Below, piece by piece: positions 9,343 through 18,044 of a stretch of 64,000 bases of DNA. Source of the DNA: Paracyclopina nana. Taxonomy: Eukaryota > Arthropoda > Copepoda > Cyclopoida > Cyclopettidae. Made by a program: the position numbers and the translations under genes. Within the stretch, counting starts at the first letter, position 1, and each line of letters opens with the position of its first letter. The notes under the pieces were generated by a model. That model had not been told where the DNA came from and made no database searches. It saw only the letters and a program-made list of their open reading frames with translations. The stretch lies in the NCBI GenBank assembly GCA_019096065.1, contig JAGUCH010000008.1:2423001-2487000 (forward strand), read 5' to 3'.

Positions 9343-10968
9343 ATGAGTACAAGGATGAAACAACTTCTGTGGAGTTTGGCGTTGGCAACACTGCTCCACA
9401 ACACGAGTGTGACAAGCACTCACTTCTGCAAGGCTTACAACATTGTGTCCTTGTCAGAAACACTCAATCAACTACATCAGCTCCTAGAGCCTCTAGTTGA
9501 TGCCATCTCGAACCAAATTACTGATGTGGAGACTTTTGCAAAAGTTCGCATTGTCAACGACAAAGTTTACAAGCTGATCAATGTTCAAGACAAGTTTGCC
9601 ACTTCAAAATTGGTCTGCGAGATCGAGAAGATGACTTTCATCAAGCCCAAAGGTGATTTTGCATCTGTTTTAAAGAAGATAGAGGCAGGTGTGAGAGACC
9701 CACCTAACTTCAAATTCGATGACAAGAAAATCTGGGTAAATCTTCAATATGACAAAAGAACTGATTCCTACTACTTCGACGGTGAACCATTTCCACTATA
9801 CTGGGGAGACAATGTTGAGAATCTAAGTGTCAAGCCTACTTCATTTGATGAAAACAAGTGCTATCGGATCGTCGTACCAAACAATTACGACGACAACACT
9901 GTTTTTGTAATTGAAGATGTGGCTTGCAGGAACGGACAAGCTTTGACACTGTGTGAAGCTGCCATTCCGGACAATTATGAAAAGTACACTTCCCTTCGAA
10001 AAGTTTACTCAGCAGAACTCACTACTATCAAAGACAACTTCCCAAATGGAAAAGAGTTAATCCAAGAGTTGAATCAAGCTGATTGGTGCGATCAATATCA
10101 AGAAAGCAATGTGGATGAACTCTTTCTGGACCACCCTTTACAAGAAGTGAAGAATCTACTAGAATCTACTCCACCCAATATGGAGTTGATCTTTGACCTT
10201 CTTCCTAATCTAGTGAATGATTATGTCACAGCGGACAATATTATTCAGAGATTGGATAATAGTGCAAAATCTATGGATGGAAACCAAATTTGCATTTGTG
10301 ATGAAGAAGAAAAACAAAACTCCGCTGAAATCAACCCTCCTACTACAGTTATTAATGGCTCTATACCCACTAAGACAAAAAGGCCAAAGGTGATAAAAAC
10401 ACTTCCAGCTGATAAGCCATCAATCAACATCACTGAGATTTTTGATAAGGCAAAAGAAAAACTGCCAGATTGGATCACTAAACATACAAATCCTAAAGTG
10501 CTGGATATTATATTTAGTATCATAGGCGGTATATCTGGAATTGTCACCTTGATCACAAGCCTTTTCCTCGTCATAAGAAGCTGTCGGAAAGATGGATTTA
10601 TGTGCCATAAAAGAAAAAGATTTGTTGCTTTTAAAGTACCTGCCAACAAGGCGAGTCCCAAAACTACCAATCGTAATGAAACTGAAATGGCCACTTTTCT
10701 CCCATCAAAAAAGGACTCTTCAAGCGAGGGGGAAAATGATAAAAGTGATGTCTATTTTGTGACTCAAGATTCAAAATCAAAGAAACAAATGGACAACACA
10801 AAACCTTCAAGACCACCAAGAAGAAGCCCAAGAGCCAAAAGATCTGTAAAAGTGATTGATGTTGCTCATGTCCATAGCATTGATCCCAGGAGACACAGCA
10901 ACTATTCCTGTTACACAAGTGAGGATGAAATTCAAGCAGCAAGCAAAATTCACCCCTACTATGACTAA
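9343..10968 (+). CDS. envelope-like type I membrane protein
   Basis: 541 residues from ATG 9343. Hydrophobic signal peptide at residues 5-25 (KQLLWSLALATLL), a large ectodomain with scattered cysteines and several N-X-S/T sites, one transmembrane helix near residues 387-410 (FSIIGGISGIVTLITSLFL), then a basic, Ser/Pro-rich cytoplasmic tail of about 130 residues (RPPRRSPRAKR). Its position directly after pol and its topology match the env slot of errantiviruses. I saw no convincing furin site or fusion peptide, so homology to known envelope proteins is not shown. Alternative: an unrelated captured membrane protein. The reading frame is intact. Confidence 0.75.
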   Translation: MSTRMKQLLWSLALATLLHNTSVTSTHFCKAYNIVSLSETLNQLHQLLEPLVDAISNQITDVETFAKVRIVNDKVYKLINVQDKFATSKLVCEIEKMTFIKPKGDFASVLKKIEAGVRDPPNFKFDDKKIWVNLQYDKRTDSYYFDGEPFPLYWGDNVENLSVKPTSFDENKCYRIVVPNNYDDNTVFVIEDVACRNGQALTLCEAAIPDNYEKYTSLRKVYSAELTTIKDNFPNGKELIQELNQADWCDQYQESNVDELFLDHPLQEVKNLLESTPPNMELIFDLLPNLVNDYVTADNIIQRLDNSAKSMDGNQICICDEEEKQNSAEINPPTTVINGSIPTKTKRPKVIKTLPADKPSINITEIFDKAKEKLPDWITKHTNPKVLDIIFSIIGGISGIVTLITSLFLVIRSCRKDGFMCHKRKRFVAFKVPANKASPKTTNRNETEMATFLPSKKDSSSEGENDKSDVYFVTQDSKSKKQMDNTKPSRPPRRSPRAKRSVKVIDVAHVHSIDPRRHSNYSCYTSEDEIQAASKIHPYYD

Positions 10969-11050
10969 TGGATATGCAACATCAACTTTTCGCCTTCAAA
11001 TACAGTATAGCCAAGCATTTTACATCTAGTTCAACACAACAGCAATTTTA

Positions 11051-12361
11051 ATGAGCCATTATTGCACATTAAGCACGAAGAAGATACACTATCAAATTGC
11101 AAAACCTCAGTCTCATCTACTACCAAGAAGAAGCAACATGAGTCCACTCCAATTCTTCGTCATCACCTTAAGATTGATTTCTGCCATAGAAGCCAAATCA
11201 ATCTCTGAGATTGAATTCCTCAACAACTATGTCCTCAATCAACAACGACTAACCACCTGTCTTGCATCCGAAGCTGAACTCAAGGAAAACAACCAGGAAT
11301 TGAAGACCAAAATTACCACCTTGACTGATCAACTTGACAAGTGCCAAACAACCTATGCTGCCATGATAACAGAAGAGAAGGAGAATAACAAATCTACTTA
11401 TCTGGATCCAACGGCAGACACCGATCTTGAGGAGCAAGAGGCTCTTTTTCAAAACATAAGTGTGGCCTCTCAAGATTTGATCAATGCTTCATCCAGATTG
11501 AATCCCAATCAAGGTCTCCGTGATGTCCCTTGTCAAAGAAAAGTCATCATCCTGGAAAAACTCTATGATTATGCCAAATCCAAGGTTGAGGATATGCTAA
11601 TTACCATGTCAGCTCAAGAAGAACGCCTCAATACAGAAATCCTTAACCTCCAAAAGGATCTATCCAATCAAAAGGTCCTCAACATTGAGCTCCAAGCTAC
11701 AATTGCCTCACTAGAAGATGTCAAGACTGGTACGGTCCCCATTTATGACGAATTGATTGGAACCCCTGGATTCGACACCGCTCTGAGAAACAATCCTACC
11801 TTGACGATGTGGCTCACCATCCCCACCTCGATCTTAGTCCTCCTGGCTTTGGCATTCTTCACATATCTACTTCATAAGTGCTCAGAGAACAACTTTTTCC
11901 TTCTGAGACAGCTTGGAACCAGAGCTAGAAAATACGTGAAACGTCAAGACAAAAAGTTGAGATCCAGAATCCAAGTACGACTTACCAAGATGAGGAAAGC
12001 CAAGGACTCCATGGAAAATGAAAACTTCGACGAGGATATTCTTGACCCTTCGAAGGACATCTTAAAGTCTGTGGAGAAAAGCATTATCAAAAACGAGCGT
12101 AAACTTGAGGCCATGAAGCACAAAAAGGCCAAGCTCATGGAGATGATGCCACAACCTGGAAACTCACCTTCAACTCTACCCAACACTCCCACTATTCACG
12201 TTGAAACCGCAGTTGAAGTTCATGTCGCTGATGACAACAATTCTGACGGCAACAACGTCGATGACGACAACATTGAGGTGAACACTTCTTCCACTGAGAA
12301 AATCGTCGCTGATGTCACTGCGGCCTCCCAAGTTGAAAAGGCCCAGTGTAAAACTGATTAA
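11051..12361 (+). CDS. second membrane protein of the retroelement, coiled coil plus one TM helix
   Basis: 436 residues from ATG 11051. A more likely start is ATG 11138, which places a hydrophobic signal (FFVITLRLISAIEA) at the very N-terminus and leaves 407 residues. The ectodomain is rich in Leu, Gln, Glu and Asn with heptad-like patterning (coiled coil around 30-75 and 150-210 of the short form), followed by a transmembrane helix near 224-246 (IPTSILVLLALAFFTYLL). A basic then acidic cytoplasmic tail follows. A candidate acceptor TACATCTAG lies at 11021-11029. It could be a partner of the first envelope-like protein, for example a separate fusion or attachment subunit; that is inference only. 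No family recognised. Confidence 0.7.
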   Translation: MSHYCTLSTKKIHYQIAKPQSHLLPRRSNMSPLQFFVITLRLISAIEAKSISEIEFLNNYVLNQQRLTTCLASEAELKENNQELKTKITTLTDQLDKCQTTYAAMITEEKENNKSTYLDPTADTDLEEQEALFQNISVASQDLINASSRLNPNQGLRDVPCQRKVIILEKLYDYAKSKVEDMLITMSAQEERLNTEILNLQKDLSNQKVLNIELQATIASLEDVKTGTVPIYDELIGTPGFDTALRNNPTLTMWLTIPTSILVLLALAFFTYLLHKCSENNFFLLRQLGTRARKYVKRQDKKLRSRIQVRLTKMRKAKDSMENENFDEDILDPSKDILKSVEKSIIKNERKLEAMKHKKAKLMEMMPQPGNSPSTLPNTPTIHVETAVEVHVADDNNSDGNNVDDDNIEVNTSSTEKIVADVTAASQVEKAQCKTD

Positions 12362-12978
12362 AATGCATTTGGAATCACTTGCATCCACTTTCGAATAAAA
12401 TTAACAAAATCACTTTGTTTTGCCATGCTTTAGGAAAATGTCAACAAAAATTAAGTTGGTCGGAAAAATAGCTCGATCTAGACACTTCATTTTCCAACCT
12501 GATTCTCCATGGATCCAAACGCCAAAATCCTCACCAATTGGTGCCCTCGATGGCGTAATGGCATTCTCTGATTATATTTTCGCAAAATCTTTGAAAATGA
12601 TCAAAACCATCAAAGCAAGAATTTTCCCAAATTAGCCTTAAAAATAACTGCTCGATTCACACGGCTTGATGATTAGTAAACAACAACAACTGTCATGTGG
12701 ACCGTGGGAAAATTCATCCTCATTCATCTATCAGCTGATGTTTTGACAAGTCATCTCAGGCCTACTTCCGGACGCCATAATAAGGAAAGTAAATCTGTCA
12801 ATTATAAGGAATCTTCAAAAATCAGTCACATCACACCTTTCAAAAGTAATTGCCATATATTGGTCATTTGCTGGCTTAACATCATAACAATTATTAAACA
12901 AAGTGACTAGATTAAAGCTTCCTCTTCTGTAAAAGGACAGCCATTCGAGCTGACCTCCTCTCTTGGGCCATCTTGGCC
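12362..12978. other. non-coding stretch inside the retroelement
   Basis: Separates the sense membrane-protein ORF from the antisense block. AATAAA near 12395 could end a sense message. Short open frames at 12420-12910 show no features. This is the natural 3' region for both the sense and the antisense transcripts converging here. Confidence 0.5.
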
Positions 12979-13880
12979 CTAATGGCCATCCTCCGACTCG
13001 GGACTTCCATTGGAGTTGGGGCAACCTGGCTGGAAGAATCCAGGCCCCCCTTGACGAAAGGGCTGCTGCCCTTGACCCTCCTGGTCACCGACGACGCCAT
13101 TGCCATTACTGGCCAGTCCAGCCGAGGCCACTACCTCGCCGTTATCGCCGACAGCATCATAAATGCCATCCTCGAGGTTGACATCCTCAAAAGGTGCTGA
13201 TGGGGTAGGCCAACTCGATTGACCTGACTCCACATCTTCGGGCCATCTCGCCAAACGGGGGAGGATGAGGTCACGGACCAACACTGTCCTCTCTGTGGAG
13301 CCTGGCGGGTGGAAAACAAGAGAGAGGTACTCGCCAGACAACACCTCTCTCACAAACGCGTCATTCCCATCGAAGTTCGTGGCTAACAAGTAAGGCAGGA
13401 CCACACGCACCAAATTGGCCAACGTCTGAGCAGCCTCCGTAGGCTTCGGCCTCACTGGCAACTGCTCCTTCCCGCACATGTCATGAAAGACATACCCCAG
13501 AAATGGTCCAAACGTCAACGGGAAGAACATAGCCGCCAAAAACTTAACAAAGATGTCAAGCCATGCATTCCGGAGAGCCTAGAACATAGGAACAGTGAAA
13601 GTGAAAGCGCCCTTTAAAATTCATATCAACTTACTTTACGAGTGAAAAACCCGTACACCATGTACGCGAGGAAGACGAGGAAGACGAGGACCATGTACAC
13701 CACCACCACCAAGAAACCGAGCTCACCAATCAACAGTGACCCCACACCTTCTTCAGGCTGACACATATTAGCCCTAAGCCAATTCGGATCCACAAACTTG
13801 GACACCTCATTCCGGATCTCGCCGACCTCCGAGGCTACCTTACTGAGCCGGTACTCGTTCATACGCTGAACTGATGACAT
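12979..13880 (-). CDS. antisense gene A of the retroelement, spliced single-TM protein
   Basis: Two exons, 13880-13635 and 13578-12979, separated by a 56-bp intron with GTAAGT and TTCTAG ends. Both junctions are in phase 0 and give 281 residues. The N-terminus is a short helical region, followed by one strong membrane segment near residues 52-78 (LGFLVVVVYMVLVFLVFLAYMV). After it comes a soluble region and a low-complexity Gly/Gln/Pro tail ending in acidic residues. The ATG is preceded by an acceptor-like TTTTCAG at 13885-13891, so a further 5' exon is likely, possibly the donor at 14516. It runs against gag-pol transcription and contains an intron that genomic RNA would keep, so a separate antisense promoter is required. 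No family recognised. Confidence 0.7.
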
Positions 13881-13973
13881 GACGCTGAAAAGTCAATGAT
13901 TAAACAAAGTGATTGACAGTAAAGCAAAACTAGCAAACTTAAAAAGGCTGAGGAAACATCTATTTACAAAAGC

Positions 13974-14462
13974 TTAACAGAAAGGAAAAAGAGGGAAGAA
14001 GGAACAGAATGGAGAAACTGGTGGCGAATAGGACATGGTTTGTGACACCACCAGGATCATCAACACCATAGCCATCAATCCGTATCGCCTGGTTGACCCT
14101 GACCAGACGAGGACTCCATAAAAGAGGCTGGCAAGGCCTCCAGCCAGGCCTACAATGATGCCAATCAGAGCCAAGATCAGCCTTCTCAAAAGTCTTCGTC
14201 GCCATCTCCCAGCTTCCACTCTACTTGGCCCCCCATAGTAATCCCGCCATGCCATCCGATAGTCAAGTGATGCCAAGGCCAGAATGGCCATGGCAAGGAC
14301 CCAAAGAGCCCTTAGACGAGGTGACAAGCCCGACGCAGCCTCCGTCAACGCCTCCAAATCCACAAGGAATCTCTTCAAAAGGCGAATTACTTCTTGACTA
14401 GAATCGTTGGCCATCCAGAATTGGAGGCCATGGGCAATAAGCTCCGTTATGAAATCAGCCAT
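13974..14462 (-). CDS. antisense gene B of the retroelement, multi-TM protein
   Basis: 162 residues from ATG 14462. The ATG directly follows an acceptor (TTTGTAG), and a donor CAAG|GTAAGT lies at 14516/14515, giving a 53-bp intron. The upstream exon (14516 to at least 14635) can be read in frame, adding up to 40 residues, or may be leader. Three hydrophobic segments are visible: ALWVLAMAILALA near residue 55, LILALIGIIVGLAGGLASLFY near 95 and LMAMVLMILVV near 130. Between the first two lies an Arg-rich loop. This region is visibly richer in G+C than gag-pol. No homologue recognised. Confidence 0.65.
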   Translation of the reverse strand: MADFITELIAHGLQFWMANDSSQEVIRLLKRFLVDLEALTEAASGLSPRLRALWVLAMAILALASLDYRMAWRDYYGGPSRVEAGRWRRRLLRRLILALIGIIVGLAGGLASLFYGVLVWSGSTRRYGLMAMVLMILVVSQTMSYSPPVSPFCSFFPLFPFC

Positions 14463-14515
14463 CTACAAATCAAATGTTTCCACAGCCCTGAAGAAAATGC
14501 TAAAGTGTAACTTAC

Positions 14516-14635
14516 CTTGACAAAGACTCCGCAAAAAACCGTAATGGTGACTGACCGGGAATGAAAATTCGAATGACCTGGCTTATGAATGCTACCCAAA
14601 AAAGTTGACCTCATGTCCCTGCTTCTCAACCTCAT
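14516..14635 (-). other. upstream exon of the antisense transcript
   Basis: Ends at a strong donor (GTCAAG|GTAAGT). It may be spliced to gene B (acceptor at 14463) or skip to gene A (acceptor at 13885), which would produce two proteins from one antisense pre-mRNA. It is open in the gene B frame. The 5' limit is not determined. Confidence 0.5.
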
Positions 14636-14781
14636 GCAAGAGACAGGTTAATACAGCCCATTCAGCCCGCTACAGGTCCACACTCCTGACTTCACCTGTT
14701 GCCACCACAAGTCTGTTCAGCTATACGTGCACTCCTAAGCCGAATTCAAGCTAGTTGCCTGACAACAGCTACCAGACAAAG

Positions 14782-15282
14782 ATGCATCTTTTGCAACTAT
14801 TGCTCGAAAGCACCAATCTAATCATGCAAACATGGCTTACCTTGGCCTCGTTCATTTGCATGATCATTGGAGCGTTTACGATCGTGGCCAAAATTATCTC
14901 ATTAAGAAAAATGAAGAAAACTCAAATCATTCACGTGACCATTGGCATCTCTAAAATCTTGAAAGCCTTCAATTTAGTGACATTTGTTGAAGCTTCATCA
15001 AACTCAACCATAGAGTATCACGGAACACTTTGTCGCATCATCATCAACTACTCTTTCTGCAACAACTATTTTCACTTCCTTATGGATTCGCCAATCAAAA
15101 AGATCAATTTCATTTGCGAACCACACTCCATTGAAGAACTCATCCTGGACATTGATGAATTAAGCAGATTGAAGTCCATTGAAGACACAGTACAGAAACT
15201 TTACAGGCTTGCCTTCAGGGGAAATTCCACTACTAACCGCCAAAGAGGACTCGCCCGACATGAAGCAAGAAACAGGTTTTAA
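14782..15282 (+). CDS. short sense-strand membrane protein of the retroelement
   Basis: 166 residues from ATG 14782. A membrane segment sits near residues 17-38 (WLTLASFICMIIGAFTIVA), preceded by a short Leu-rich stretch and followed by a Lys/Arg cluster, suggesting an anchor. The remainder is soluble with five or so cysteines. It lies convergent to gene C with a 69-bp gap. Origin and function unknown; it could be an accessory protein or a third surface protein. It must be translated from a spliced or internally initiated sense message, since it is more than 12 kb from the cap. Confidence 0.6.
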   Translation: MHLLQLLLESTNLIMQTWLTLASFICMIIGAFTIVAKIISLRKMKKTQIIHVTIGISKILKAFNLVTFVEASSNSTIEYHGTLCRIIINYSFCNNYFHFLMDSPIKKINFICEPHSIEELILDIDELSRLKSIEDTVQKLYRLAFRGNSTTNRQRGLARHEARNRF

Positions 15283-15351
15283 TATCAGCCCACAACGAAA
15301 TCTACAATAAGTCCACATGGAGAAGATCAGCCCAAAAACATCACTAACAAT

Positions 15352-15917
15352 TTATTCATCATCTTTCTCATTCTCAAAAGTATCATACTCTAATGATATT
15401 TCATCACACAACATGACTTCCCTGGAAACAGCTTCCACTTGGTCATCTTCATCACCCATATTTGAAATAGTAATCTCAAGACTCTCTCTTGTCTCCATCA
15501 TAATGCCTGATCCGGATTTTGAAGATGACGCTGCCCTTATTTGGTTGGAGTCCTCTAAAACCAGATCACGGAAATATGACAAGTCAATGTGAAGATTCTT
15601 CTCAAGAGCCCTCCGCACTTTTCTCCTGAATATTGGTGATCTCTTCAAATACCGGCATACCTCCTCGTACTGTCTCCTTTTCAACGACAAAATGATCCTT
15701 TTCAACGTATTCACCAATGATGCGGCCTCCAACCTAAAATTGACACTTCTTGGGTCGACCCCATCGCCATTCCCCAGTTCGTCCATGGGCAAACGATGGA
15801 TCATCATAAGAAGATCGACATAGGCAATGCAAATCGACACCTAAATTGGAAAAATCACATTATTATAGACGTCGTGATTCATTTCTTCAATCATACCTGA
15901 CTGGTCCTAGCCTTCAT
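15352..15917 (-). CDS. antisense gene C of the retroelement, spliced, starting beside the 3' LTR
   Basis: Two exons: 15917-15897 (ATG plus six codons, ending CAG|GTATGA) and 15840-15352 (acceptor CAATTTAG). The 56-bp intron is in phase 0 and the product has 169 residues. The centre is strongly basic with repeated Lys/Arg pairs (LKRRQYEEVCRYLKRS, RRKVRRALEK), and the last 70 residues are acidic and Ser/Glu-rich. No signal peptide or membrane helix. Only 35 bp separate the ATG from the LTR, so the natural promoter is on the antisense strand of the 3' LTR. Basic-plus-acidic composition would fit a regulatory or RNA-binding protein, but that is inference; no family recognised. Confidence 0.7.
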
Positions 15918-15930
15918 CGTGGAAGGCTAG
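15907..15930. repeat. perfect 9-bp hairpin at the antisense start codon
   Basis: CTAGCCTTC (15907-15915) and GAAGGCTAG (15922-15930) are exact inverted complements around a six-base loop. The antisense ATG of gene C occupies the loop edge, and the purine tract follows ten bases later. Confidence 0.7.
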
Positions 15931-15940
15931 CTTCTTCTTC

Positions 15941-15952
15941 CGGGGGGATATC
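15941..15952 (+). other. polypurine tract
   Basis: CGGGGGGATATC directly precedes the 3' LTR, the usual place for priming of second-strand synthesis. Confidence 0.7.
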
Positions 15953-16189
15953 TATGAAGAAATGGAACCAGACGACGACCACAAGTAGGTCACGACGCCC
16001 GATCTCTCTTTTTTTGGCTCTACGCGCACGCCGCTGGTATATGTTACTTCTACCTGCATTTTTACTTCAGTATGCTAAAGTTTGCTTCGCTCACTTCACC
16101 CTAGCAAATAAAGTATACTCAAACCCGTTTCATCACTCTTCTACTCATAAAACTGTTCGAACCCAGTTCTTCACCTCCATTTCATCATA
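15953..16189 (+). repeat. 3' LTR
   Basis: Same 237 bp as the 5' LTR with no difference seen. Followed by TAATG, giving the TAAT duplication. Confidence 0.95.
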
Positions 16190-16235
16190 TAATGAAAACA
16201 TCCTGAGCTAAATCTCTTGATGTAAGCTATAAAAC
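16190..16235 (+). repeat. dispersed CTAGATGG repeat, copy 2, right part
   Basis: Tail of the copy interrupted by the retroelement, containing GAGCTAAATCTCTTGATG and AAGCTAT as in other members. Confidence 0.85.
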
Positions 16236-17468
16236 TTGAAGCGAAACCACGCTATATAGAAGCTATGCAGCAAGAAAGCTTTAATTAAATTCCATTCCAC
16301 AGTGGGTCAAAAAGCCGTTTTCACGCGCACAAGAAAATCCGCCAAATCGCCCGAATTCTCATTTAACCACCAATTTTCAAATTCTAATTGGAATGACTTC
16401 TAGGCAATGAAAAGAGTCAAAAATGGTTTGAATTGACAGATACATAGTCAAATTTGACTTCTAAATCAAACTTTGCTTGAAATAGTGTTCAGCAAGAAAA
16501 ATTGTAGAATAGCTACTTTTGCCCATTTTTTGTGCATCCCTAACTTATTATTGGAATCTAATTTAATTGTTCTTTTATGACTGAGAGGTCAATCAGACCC
16601 CGTTTAATGGTTATTCACCAAAATTGGCTGCGGAAATTTGCGGACTTGGGTGCACTGAATGTCAGTTTTTAGCTTACGGCCCTAAGAAAATTGACTACTC
16701 CGATTTCGCGAGTTTTTTTCCCGTGCGCGTCCAAAAGGTATTTTGAGCCACTGTGCATTCATTCTTTTGCCTCTTCAGGTTATTGTGCATATGCTTTTGT
16801 ATGTGTACTTTTGAACCGAGGCCACAGTAGAACAATTTTAGTTACGGAACAATGTCAAAGGCAGATTTGGCAATTTGAGAGCTGACAAATGCACATTCTG
16901 CCCGCATAGGCTTCATTAGCCAACTCAATATCTGCTTTTGGTTCATTAGGAATTTTGGGTTGCTGCTGCTGCTGCTTCTCATTGTGTTGTAGCTTTGATG
17001 TCTTGGCGTGAGGAAATGAGAGGTGTATGCCTTTTGTGAGGAAGTGGGTAATCCCATGGGAGAAAATGCTGAAATACTCAGAGAAAGCATTTCTTCATAA
17101 TTAATTTGCTTGCCTTTGCAAAGTTGCCCAAAAGTTCTTTCATCAGCTTATTCTATACTTAACAAACCGTTGAGAAACAAGGAACGACAAAAAGCCTTTC
17201 CACCTCTAATTTCAAGCAAAGCAATCTTTTTTCCAAGTTTTTACATATGACCTTATTTCATCACGGTATAGCAAAATTATCATCAGCATTCATGCACATA
17301 CCCGTCATTGGAAATAGTCCTAGTTCATGTTGTTTTCCTAGAGTTACACTATTTTCCAGAAAGTTATTCTGCTTTTTCCCTGTTGACCAAACAGCGCACA
17401 GAATGCGCAGTGGGCGCTCTAAATAGAGAATGCGTATTGGTTGCAGCTAAACCTCGTGCGGTCCAAAT
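16236..17468. other. intergenic, nothing recognised
   Basis: AT-rich. A short CTG-type microsatellite sits near 16960-16975. Open frames here are short and without features. Confidence 0.5.
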
Positions 17469-17667
17469 CCGCAAGATGGAGCTGCAATTTGTTTTTACGG
17501 AAATGGCGTACGTGACCGGGCTATTTCAGCCATTCGGCCGTCAAAAATGCCAAAAACATAGAGAACAAAAAAGTCCCCTTCTGGCTTTTTTGCCCCCTTC
17601 TATGGTGGCGCCATCTAAAGTGGAAGTGAAAAAACTCATGAACTAAATCTTTTCATACAGGAAGCTT
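17469..17667 (+). repeat. dispersed CTAGATGG repeat, copy 3
   Basis: Left end CCGCAAGATGGAGC (17469-17482), GTCAAAAATGCCAAAAA in the middle, right end GTGGCGCCATCTA (17605-17617), tail GAACTAAATCTTTTCATAC. About 200 bp in all, one of the best preserved copies. Confidence 0.9.
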
Positions 17668-18044
17668 AGAAAATAAAGCAGTTTAAAAATAATGGCTTTA
17701 TTCCGAGTCAGAAACCGCAACTTGGGCACAAAATCCGCCAAACCTCCGTTTAAAAAGCTTCCCCCATCAATCACCACACCGAGTATTTTCAAGCTAAGAA
17801 AGCTAGTCTCTCATTAAGATTCTTCAACAACTCCAGGCTTTCTAGCAGGTCATTCTAATTTCCATGTATCAGTTACGCTGTGTACATAAGCTCTCCATAT
17901 AAATATTTGGGTCCGTCCAAACGCGCATCTCATCGAACTAATGGTTTTCCACTGTGTTTGCGAGGCCAAAGCAAACTTGGCATGATATATAATAAAATTG
18001 CAACCACTCGCCATTAATCTGAGGTGAGCCTTCAAGTTGGAAAC

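Larger units (their letters stand above)
2305..16189 (+). mobile_element. complete LTR retroelement (Ty3/gypsy-type pol) with extra sense and antisense genes
   Basis: Two 237-bp LTRs (2305-2541 and 15953-16189) appear identical on visual comparison and are flanked by TAAT on both sides. Internal order on the sense strand is gag (2903-4795), pro (4771-5253), pol (5199-9266), envelope-like protein 1 (9343-10968), membrane protein 2 (11051-12361) and a short membrane protein (14782-15282). On the antisense strand are gene A (13880-12979), gene B (14462-13974 plus an upstream exon) and gene C (15917-15352). A purine tract (CGGGGGGATA) precedes the 3' LTR and TGG follows the 5' LTR by two bases. 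At about 13.9 kb it is much longer than the 5-8 kb typical of arthropod gypsy elements. Identical LTRs imply a very recent insertion, and every ORF apart from the frame steps is intact, so it may be active. Confidence 0.95.
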
